From assembly GCF_963259705.1 (NCBI RefSeq), contig NC_081848.1:49437408-49501407 (forward strand): a stretch of DNA of 64,000 bases. Reading direction: 5' to 3'. Shown here piece after piece: positions 57,570 through 64,000 of this stretch. This DNA is from Myotis daubentonii (Eukaryota; Chordata; Mammalia; Chiroptera; Vespertilionidae). A model generated the notes under the pieces. The model was not told the DNA's origin, made no database searches, and saw nothing but the letters and a program-made list of their open reading frames with translations. The stretch's first letter is position 1; each line of letters begins with the position of its first letter. The position numbers were made by a program, and so were the translations under genes.

Positions 57570-58244
57570 TCTTACTGCTGTTTTGGGTCTCTGGGTCTCT
57601 ATTACCATCAGTTGAACCTAATTCCAACAAATACATGTGGGAATACTAAATTATTGGGAAATCACAAGCTTTCACTGTTTATTTAGAAAAGATAGGAACT
57701 TTGCTGTAGGTAACTAGAAATCGATCTGGTTCAAGTGGGGATTACCTGGAGTGTGATGTAGATATGAAATATACAGATAGGCCAGTGACTGGAGCTTACC
57801 TTTTGGGAACCATTGACAGGTGACTTCCAACTGATTTCTTTCTTTTTCTCAAAGACTCACTATTTATACAAATCATGAACTATGGGAATCTTTGCCCATC
57901 CTGAGGTGTTTGGGGCTTGTCCAGTGATTTCTGCAAGAACTGTTGGAGTGACCTCTGGGTTATCATTCCTTGTTAAGTGCTCCAGCAGCTGCTCTTTCTT
58001 TCCTGTATCCGTCCTAAACAGAACATGATTCCTCCTTCTTTGTTCCCTCCAAGCACTTCTTAAACCACCCTTCCTAAAGGGGGTAGTTGAGAGTTCATGC
58101 AGAGCCATTTGTTCTGTTCACACTTATGATGCAAAGAAACAGTGGATCTATGAAATAACTGTGCTTTTAAAAATTCATTTTTAAAATTTTTTATGCTTTC
58201 AATAATTTTTTAACGTTAGTAAAACATAGAACATAAAATTTGTC
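57570..58244. other. Unassigned sequence
   Basis: A minus frame of 82 codons (58108-57860) and little else. No repeat was recognised. Confidence 0.4.
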
Positions 58245-58245
58245 C

Positions 58246-58940
58246 CTGCCTGGGTTGGTTAGAGTGTCATTTGTATATTCCAAGATTGGAAGTTCCATTC
58301 CCGGTCAGGGCACATAGAAGAATCAACCAGAGAATGCATAAATAAGTGAAACAATAAATCGATGTTTTGAAAGGGGGCGGAAATAGAATGTTGGGGAACC
58401 AGTTAGTATTGTAAGAAATATCAATCATGCTCTGTTAACCATGATTGTTTTATTCTGATTAAAGAAGGCACTTCTACCCTGGCAGGAGCTGACCTGGGGA
58501 TGCAGCCCTTCCTCCCCATCAGGGATTGAACCTGCAGCCTATTATCATGGAAAGATTAACAAAGATTTGTTACAGAAAGATCCCCAGTCCTCTGCTTACC
58601 TGATAATTGCCCATTTGGTCCACCCGTTGGCTATTTCCCCATGTAACCCCAGCTCTTGCATATCATTAAGCCCTTTGAAGATCCCCAGTTCTTTTGCATA
58701 TCTGTAAACTGCCCCTTTGCTATATAAACAGCTGGCTTATGGGGGGCTGCAGAGTAGATTTTTGTGAGTAACCTGCTGCTCTCCCATACTACCAGCAACA
58801 TCGGAATAAACACTCATATGATTCAACCCTCTCTGCTTAATTGGCTTGAGTAGTAACAGTCAGCACGGATCCATTGTTTGTCTGGTTACATTTTCTCTCT
58901 CCTTCCCTTCCACTCCCTCTAAGAGGAAAAAAAAAAAAGT
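58246..58940 (+). mobile_element. Old SINE split by an ERV LTR
   Basis: The left half (58246-58367) has the head GCCTGGGTTGGTTAGAGTG, B box AGTTCCATTCCCGG and core CAGGGCACATAGAAG…TCGATG. The right half (58891-58940) continues with TTTTCTCTCTCCTTCCC and ends in an A-rich tail. Joining the halves gives the usual ATCGATGTTTTCTCTCTCC order, so the LTR is inserted in the SINE. Confidence 0.85.
58368..58890 (+). mobile_element. ERV solo LTR (class I type) inside SINE
   Basis: A 523-bp segment begins TGAAAGGGGG and ends TCTGGTTACA (TG…CA). It has a TATA box TATATAAA at 58721-58728 and the poly(A) signal AATAAA at 58805-58810 in the right order for U3-R-U5. The flanks GTTT and TTTT are consistent with a 4-bp duplication (3 of 4), as in gammaretrovirus-like elements. 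No internal retroviral sequence is present. Confidence 0.82.
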
Positions 58941-59077
58941 AAAAATAACCCATAAAATTTGCCCTTTTCACATGTACAATTTTATGTAACATTTTACATG
59001 TACAATTTAGTGGCATTAATTCTGTTGTGCAACCATTACATTATGTAGTACAACCATCACAATTTTTAAACTTATTT

Positions 59078-59119
59078 TTATCCTCACCGGAGGATATGTT
59101 TACTGATTTTAGAGAGAAA

Positions 59120-59184
<65 letters not shown>

Positions 59185-59262
59185 GCAACATTGATCTATT
59201 GCTTCCCGCACAGGCCCCAATCAGGGATTGAATCTGCAACCTAGGTATGGGCTTTAAAAGAA
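59078..59262 (-). mobile_element. VES-type SINE with long (GA)n
   Basis: TATCCTCACCGGAGGATATG is the tail-side complement. A (GA)n at 59124-59181 replaces the usual pyrimidine stretch. The core continues to GGTTGCAGATTCAATCCC on the minus strand, after which the tRNA head is truncated. Confidence 0.85.
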
Positions 59263-59391
59263 TCATGTTATCATGAAAGCACTTAGAAATTGATATTTGG
59301 AACTGTCAAAATTATCATTTTAATACCAAAATGAAGTGTCAGTGTCATCTATAAGACTGTCATAGCCATAGTCTTCAAAATTAAGAAGTAG

Positions 59392-59609
59392 AGCCCTGAC
59401 TGGTTTGGCTCAGTGGATAGAGCGCCGGCCGGCCTTCAGACTGAAGAGTCCCAGGTTCGATTCTAGTCAAGGGCATGTACCTTGGTTGCGGGCACATCCC
59501 CAGTAGGGGGTGTGCAGGAGGCAGCTGATCGATGTTTCTCATTGATGTTTCTAACTTTCTATCCCTCTCCCTTCCTCTCTGTAAAAAAATAATAAAATAT
59601 ATTAAAAAA
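59392..59609 (+). mobile_element. VES SINE
   Basis: GCCCTGACTGGTTTGGCTCAG head with a small duplication (GCCGGCCGGCC), B box GGTTCGATTC, full core and a tail TAATAAAATATATTAAAAAAA. The target repeat is not clear. Confidence 0.93.
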
Positions 59610-60530
59610 AGAATATACTTCCAAATAAAGAGTTTTAGGAAATAAAAAAAATTCCATTGTCAACAATATTCACAAGAACAATTGATGAAAATATCATTGA
59701 GGGTATTAGCTTCATGGACAAAAGAGTTTTCTGATGGAATTTCACATCTGTAAAATTGATAGATGGGTTTTAAACAGTGAGAATTATGATTTAATAAGAG
59801 TAGTCAAAGATATAATTCCTCTATTTGAGTCTATTTCTTTGTGAGATCTTGTTGTGTCAATAACAGCCATTAGGGCAAAGTATTGACATGAACTGAACTT
59901 AAAAGCATACTTTCTAGTCTCATAAAATATTGAACTAAGATTTATTAAACCCATTTTTTAATCGTGTTGCTATCACCGAACAGATTTTTGCTAATAACTT
60001 TAAAGTGAAAAGAAAAAGGTATATTTACCATTCGTTAAAAATGAAGTAACTTAAAATTGTTTTAAATCCTTTAAAGGTTTTTAGTGTGCTTTATAATACC
60101 TATTAATACAGTTGCATGTGCTTATTATTTATAAATAAGTAAATTGTAAATATCAGGCTACAGGTAGAAGGAATAAAACTCAGTGCTTAAATGAGACATC
60201 GTGGGTGCTCACCAATGACTAGTTTCATTTCCCGCCTTGGTGACAAACTGGATGTGAGAGATGAAAAGGAGAAAGTCAAGATGTCTCCCACATGTGGCCT
60301 GGGGAGAGGGGCTGGGGCTCCCAGCCAGAAATTCCTCCCCTGGCTGTGAAGACGGGAGCTCTGGCATATTCTGGAAGGAAATGAAGAGTCTCAGTTTGGA
60401 TAGGTTTTCATGGGCCCGAGAACCCCAGTGGAGAGGTGCCCCAGGAGCATCTGGGCTGGAGATGAGGTTCAAGAGTCATCAGCAGGCAGAAGGTTATTAA
60501 AACCATGGAAGTGACTGATTTCCAAAGTGG
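59610..60530. other. Unassigned sequence, AT-rich then GC-moderate
   Basis: No repeat or gene was recognised. Frames reach 87 codons. Confidence 0.4.
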
Positions 60531-60548
60531 GCCAACAGAATGAGAGAG

Positions 60549-60766
60549 GAGAGCCCCGCTGGCAGGGCTCAGTGCTTGAGCTTCGACCTATGAACCAGGA
60601 GGTCACCACTAGACCACCGGAGGGGACACATGCCAGGAATACGGGCTTGGTCCCCAGCGTGGGGCGGGGGCGAGGCAGCCAATCAATGATTCTCTCATCA
60701 TTGATGTTTCTCTCTTCCCCTCTCCCTTCCTCTCTGAAATCAATAAAAACATATTTAGAAAAAAGA
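60549..60766 (+). mobile_element. VES-type SINE, CTATGAACCAGG subfamily
   Basis: CCCGCTGGCAGGGCTCAGTG head, CGACCTATGAACCAGGAGG, core CCCCAGCGTGGGGCGGGGGC, then the tail. The target AGAATGAGAGAG is repeated exactly at 60537-60548 and 60767-60778. Same subfamily as 19952. Confidence 0.94.
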
Positions 60767-60963
60767 AGAATGAGAGAGAAGGCAGGCGGCTGTGGGACCC
60801 TGGCCTTCCAGTGGAGGTATGTGCATAATTTGGAGTGCGGGGAGGTGGCGCCAACTATGGAAACTGTACTCACACATTCAAGGAAGGCGTGGCCAGCAGG
60901 TTCAAATCCGGGGGAGCTGCAGAGCATTCACTGGCTTTGGTAACTAGGAGGTCAGTGCGGACT

Positions 60964-60982
60964 TGGGGGGCGGTGTATAAGC
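60964..60982 (+). promoter_or_regulatory. GC-box plus TATA-like motif (tentative)
   Basis: GGGGGGCGGTGTATAAGCC places a GC box a few bases before TATAAG, directly upstream of the Z-DNA-prone tract and CpG island. If used, initiation would fall near 61005-61010 inside the GT/GC repeat, which is awkward. CpG-island promoters seldom rely on TATA, so this may be chance. Confidence 0.3.
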
Positions 60983-60991
60983 CAGAAGGTA

Positions 60992-61026
60992 ATGTGTGTG
61001 TGTGTGTGTGTGTGCGCGCGCGCGCA
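60992..61026 (+). repeat. Alternating (TG)n(CG)n tract, Z-DNA-prone
   Basis: 35 bp of unbroken purine-pyrimidine alternation: TG units pass into five or more CG units. CG/TG alternation is the most favourable sequence for left-handed DNA. It abuts the CpG island. Confidence 0.95.
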
Positions 61027-61029
61027 GGT

Positions 61030-61800
61030 TCAGCTCCAGGGAGCAAGTCACCTGTTTGACAGTCGTGACCCCAGAGTCTCACCTTGGGAAAAGTCTGGGC
61101 CGGGGAGGAGGTTGGGGCGAATCCGCACACCGTGGGGAGCGACCTCGGGCCCGTGGGTGGCAGCGGAGGACCGAGCGGCCGCCGCGCCCGGCGTCTCAGG
61201 TTCCCGCAGGCAGCGCGGCGGGCGCTCAGGTGGCTGCGGGCCTGGCGGCGGCGGGCGGGGCGGACCTGAGTGGCGGCGCCCGGCTCGCGGCCCTGTGCGG
61301 TCGGCTGCTCGCCTCTCCTCGCCCCCGCGCCCAGGTAGGGCACCGACTCGGGAGGCTCGCGGGCTTCTTCCTCCTCCCACGGGCGGGCCGACCCCGTAGT
61401 GCTGCGCCCGGGAACGCTGGGCTCCCGCCCTGCCGCAGGCTGCACAGGCGCGGGTGGGGGTAGGAGGTGGTGGGGTGCGGCCTGGCCCGGATCCTGCCGG
61501 GCTGGCAGCGGTGCCGGGCAGCCCCCGCCGCGGTGCCCACGGTGCGCTCTGCCCAGCGCTGCCACCTGCGCTCCAGCCCCGCGGGCCGCCCCCTTCGGGC
61601 CTAGGCATGGCCCTGTGCGCTGAACCCGGTGAGTGCGCGCTGCTGCGCTGCTGACCTTGGGTGGGGACCTGGGCTCTGGGCTGCCCCGCTCACTGCCCGG
61701 CTCCTCCCCTGCCGGGGTCCTCGCCTAGGCGCCCGGTCCTGTCTCTGTGGTGGCCTGGGCTCCTGAGGCCTCAGGTGAGCCAGCCGCATCTCACCTCCCC
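61030..61800 (+). promoter_or_regulatory. CpG island, probable gene promoter
   Basis: GC content and CpG density rise sharply relative to all other parts of the window, with many CGGCGG, GGGCGG and GCGC motifs (e.g. GGCGGGCGGGGCGG near 61248). Donor-like sites occur within it at 61335 (CCCAG|GTAGGG) and 61629 (CCCG|GTGAGT), both on the plus strand. It is therefore likely to drive a plus-strand gene extending right. Minus-strand frames here (up to 231 codons, Ala/Pro/Arg-rich) reflect composition. A bidirectional promoter cannot be excluded. Confidence 0.8.
61607..61628 (+). CDS. Candidate first coding exon (22 bases) of an unidentified gene
   Basis: ATG at 61607 is in good context (G at -3, G at +4: GGCATGG) and is followed by seven codons, MALCAEP, and one base of a split codon before a strong donor GTGAGT at 61629. 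Continuing past the donor reaches a stop at 61652. The frame is also open upstream to an ATG at 61454, so a longer N-terminus is possible. No later exon was found before 64000, and I do not recognise the protein. The start choice rests on Kozak context, donor strength and CpG-island position only. Confidence 0.35.
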
Positions 61801-61809
61801 GGCGGCCTA

Positions 61810-62320
61810 AACTGGGTTCTCAAGATTTAGAAAAATTAAATTTGCCGCCACTTAAGCGCCGGGGATAAGTTTCTAGGTGCCTGCGGACTGGCCCGATGCT
61901 CACTGCTGAGGTGGACTTCCACCTGGAGCCAGGGGAAAGGCGGGATGACATGGTGATGTGGTCGGTTCAGGCCTTCATCCTTACCTCTGGCTCTCTCCCT
62001 GTAAGGGATGTGTATTGTGTTCGGGCTGTCTGCCTTCTGCCCTTGAGCTTCCCGGCAGCCGCCCTGCGGGGGTTGGGGGTTGGTGGGGGGTGGGGGTGGG
62101 GGTGGGGGTGGGGGAGGGAGGGCTGCTAATGGCTTGTCTGGGCTGGCAACAGGCTCTGGGTGAGTTTTGAGAGGCCCTGGAGTAGGAGAGGCTTGCCAAC
62201 CAGAGCTTCATTTCCCCAGAGCCTTAGATCCTTGTATGTGCTTGAGCTTAGTGATAACAAATAGCAAAGGGGCTAAGGTGAACGCTGGAAGCAGTGGGAG
62301 GAATTTTAGCATGGTCCTAC
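61810..62320. other. Probable first intron sequence with G-tracts
   Basis: No exon-like segment was seen. A G-rich run at 62069-62122 has repeated GGGGGT units. Confidence 0.5.
62069..62122 (+). repeat. G-tract array, G-quadruplex-prone
   Basis: GGGGGTTGGGGGTTGGTGGG is followed by several GGGGGT units: at least eight G-runs of three or more with one- or two-base loops. It lies on the presumed non-template strand about 440 bp after the candidate donor. Confidence 0.9.
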
Positions 62321-62321
62321 C

Positions 62322-62461
62322 CAGTGATGGCGAACCTTTTGAGCTCGGTGTCAGCATTTTGAAAAACCCTAACTTAACTCTGGTGCCGTGTCACATATAG
62401 AAATTTTTTGATAGTTGCACCCATAGTAAAACAAAGACATATTTTTGATATTTATTTTATA
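62322..62461. mobile_element. hAT MITE, interrupted by a Helitron
   Basis: CAGTGATGGCGAACCTTTTG and the following 120 bp match, in reverse orientation, the right part of the hAT at 43087-43319 (CTGGTGCCGTGTCACATATAG shared). The match stops at A62461 where a Helitron begins. The missing end should lie beyond 64000. Confidence 0.9.
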
Positions 62462-63515
62462 CTAGAGGCCCGGTGCACAAAAATTTGTGCACTTGGGGGG
62501 GAGAGGGGGGTCCATCAGCCTGGCCTGTGCCCTCTTGCAGTCTGGGACCCCTCGGGAGATAACGACCTGCTGGCTTAGGCCTGCTCCCGGGTGGCAGAGG
62601 GCAGGCCCAATCCCTAGGTGCAGCCCCTGGTCGGGCTCAGAGCAGGGCCGATTGGGGAGTTGGGGCGCCGCCCCCTGTCATGCACAGAGCAGGGCGGATC
62701 GGGAGGTTGCGATGCCACCCTCAGTCACGCTCAGGGTAGGGCCGATTGGGGGGTTGGGGCACCCAGCGCTGTCACACTCAAGGCAGGGTCGATGGGGAGG
62801 TTGCGGCGCCACCCCCTGTCACGCACAGAGCAGGGCCAATCAGGGGGTTGGGGAGCTCCCCTCTGTCATGCACAGAGCAGGGCCCATCAGGGGGTTGGGG
62901 AGCTCTCCCCTGTCACTCACAGAGCAGGGCCCATCAAGGGGTTGGGGAGCTCTCCCCTGTCACTCACAGAGCAGGGCCCATCAGGGGGTTGAGGAGCTCC
63001 CCCCTGTCACTCACAGAGTAGGGCCAATAGGGGAGTTGGGGCACCGCCCCTTGTCACACACAGAGCAGGGCCGATCAGGGGGTTGGGGCGCCGCCCTCTA
63101 TCACCCACAGAGCAGGGCCCAGGGGGTTGGGGCGCCGCCACTCTCACACTCAGGGCAGGGCCGATGGGGAGGTTATGGCTCTACCCTGTCACACACAGAG
63201 CAGGGCCCGTGGGGTGGGGGGGTTGGGGCGCTGCACCCTGTCACACACAGAGCCGCAGGGCGATCAGGGGGTTGGGGAGCTCCCCCCTATCAGGCACAGA
63301 GCAGGGCCGATCAGGGGGTTGGGGCGCCTTCCCCTGTCAGGAACAGAGCAGGGCCGATAGGGAGGTTGTGGCCCCGCCCCCTGTCACACACAGAGCCGCA
63401 GGGCGATCAGGGGGTTTGGGCGCTGCCCCCTGTCACACTGATCCCGGTGCCTGGAGGCCTCGCGGCTCTGCTGATCCCGGTGCTGAGAGGCATATTACCC
63501 TTTTATTATATAGGA
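62462..63515 (-). mobile_element. HeliBat-type Helitron with 17 x 47-bp array
   Basis: The plus strand starts CTAGAGGCCCGGTGCAC after host A62461. The perfect hairpin GTGCACAAA/TTTGTGCAC (62473-62492, 2-base loop) is the Helitron 3' terminator. The other end, GCATATTACCCTTTTATTAT…AGGA, stops at 63515, complementary to the TC end. The middle (62641-63440) is a tandem array. The 343-codon plus frame across it starts at a GTG and is a by-product of the repeat. No Rep/helicase gene is present. Confidence 0.93.
62641..63440 (+). repeat. 47-bp minisatellite, 17 units
   Basis: Units follow CAGGGCCGATCAGGGGGTTG then GGGC/AGC…CCCCTGTCAC…CACAGAG. Most are 46-48 bp, with a few indels (units 11-13 and those with GCCGCAGGG). 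Because 47 is not a multiple of three, the reading frame repeats only every three units, which gives the pseudo-protein its 47-residue period. Confidence 0.95.
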
Positions 63516-64000
63516 TAGAGGCCTGGTGCATGGGTGGGGCCAGCTGGTTTGCCCTGAAGGGTGTCCTGGATCAGGGTGGGGGTCCTCACTGGGGTGCCTG
63601 GCTAGCCTGGGTGAGGGGATGATGGCTGTTTGCAGCTGGTCACACACCCTTTAGGGTGGGGGTCCCCACTGGGGTGCCTGGCCAGCCTGGATGAGGGGAT
63701 GATGGCTGTTTGCAGCTGGTCACACACCCTTCAGAGTGAGGGTCCCCACTGGGGTGCCTGGCCAATCTGGGTGAGGGGCTGAGGGCTGTTTTCAGGCTGG
63801 GACTGAAGCTCCCAACTGCTCCTTTTTTTCTTTTTTTTAAATTCTGGGCCAGCTTTAGCTCTGGCTCCAGCTCTGAGGCCTCTGCTGCTGAAAGAAGGTA
63901 TCTGGTTTGTTTAGGTTCTATAATCAAAACAATGTATAACTCCAGCTCTGAGATCCCAGCTCGCTGAAAGCTGGTTTCTGGGGTTTTGTTTAGCTTCTAT
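63516..64000 (-). mobile_element. Second Helitron, head-to-tail, runs off the window
   Basis: Immediately after the first element's AGGA end comes TAGAGGCCTGGTGCATGG, a diverged HeliBat 3' end lacking the C of CTAG. Typical text of another HeliBat subfamily follows: CAGCTGGTTTGCCCTGAAGG, CCAGCTCTGAGGCCTCTGC, GTTTAGGTTCTATAATCAAA. It contains three copies of an 80-bp unit. Its 5' end is outside the window. Confidence 0.85.
63573..63812 (+). repeat. 80-bp tandem repeat, three units
   Basis: Units start at 63573, 63653 and 63733, each with GGTCCCCACTGGGGTGCCTG (first unit CCTCACT) and GATGGCTGTTTGCAGCTGG. The third is the most diverged and ends in GCTGTTTTCAGGCTGGG. Confidence 0.93.

Noticed and set aside
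60870..61608. Minus-strand frames of 231 and 186 codons in the CpG island
   Set aside because: They are Ala/Pro/Arg/Gly-rich, overlap in two frames and include a His-Thr run from the (TG)n tract. Composition explains them.
62641..63440. CRISPR-like array
   Set aside because: Repeats abut without unique spacers, the genome is mammalian, and the array lies inside a Helitron.
62487..63518. 343-codon frame and its 179- and 124-codon neighbours
   Set aside because: They lie wholly inside the 47-bp Helitron array. The open frame follows from GC-rich repetition, starts at GTG and is offset in several overlapping frames.

Overview
The window looks like nuclear DNA of a vespertilionid bat (Myotis or Eptesicus type). 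Four kinds of element occurring together support this: tRNA-headed VES-type SINEs, HeliBat-type Helitrons (CTAG/TC ends, AT target), several short hAT elements with 8-bp target duplications including SPIN-like copies, and a mariner-like MITE. These sit among mammal-wide LINE-1, LINE-2, MIR and MLT1-like remnants and endogenous-retrovirus LTRs. The assignment rests on recognising sequence families by eye; no database search was possible.

Almost all of the window is non-coding. No complete protein-coding gene was found. 1-1190: a VES SINE and a frameshifted coiled-coil pseudogene. 2640-5577: L1 pieces with a truncated Helitron. 5990-10560: old and younger L1, the latter carrying a SINE and two Helitrons that each inserted between A and T. 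10717-12421: two SPIN-like hATs, one split by a class II solo LTR and one by a SINE. 12430-31200: mostly unrecognised sequence with an MLT1-like LTR, MIR, L1 and L2 fragments, a mariner-like MITE, and one 286-codon open frame that I do not believe. 33607-34809: a 77-bp duplication bracketing a SPIN that itself holds another hAT. 36790-47040: five more hATs (one an almost perfect 90-bp-arm palindrome), L2, SINEs and an ERV LTR pair. 48206-60766: the second LTR of that pair, L1 (one copy rearranged like a twin-priming product), another hAT, two more solo LTRs and several SINEs.

The one sign of a real gene is at the right end. A CpG island (about 61030-61800) holds two splice-donor-like sites, and one of them follows an ATG in good context after 22 coding bases. 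A 35-bp alternating purine-pyrimidine (Z-DNA-prone) tract lies just upstream, and a run of G-tracts lies 450 bp downstream. I read this as the 5' end of a plus-strand gene that continues beyond base 64000; I cannot name the gene.

The last 1.5 kb is two Helitrons joined head to tail. The first carries 17 copies of a 47-bp unit and the second three copies of an 80-bp unit; these repeats produce a long but meaningless open frame. No wholly new system was seen. The most interesting features are the repeat arrays inside the Helitrons, the shared TCTAGA-like target of the hATs, the palindromic element, and the datable nested insertions.
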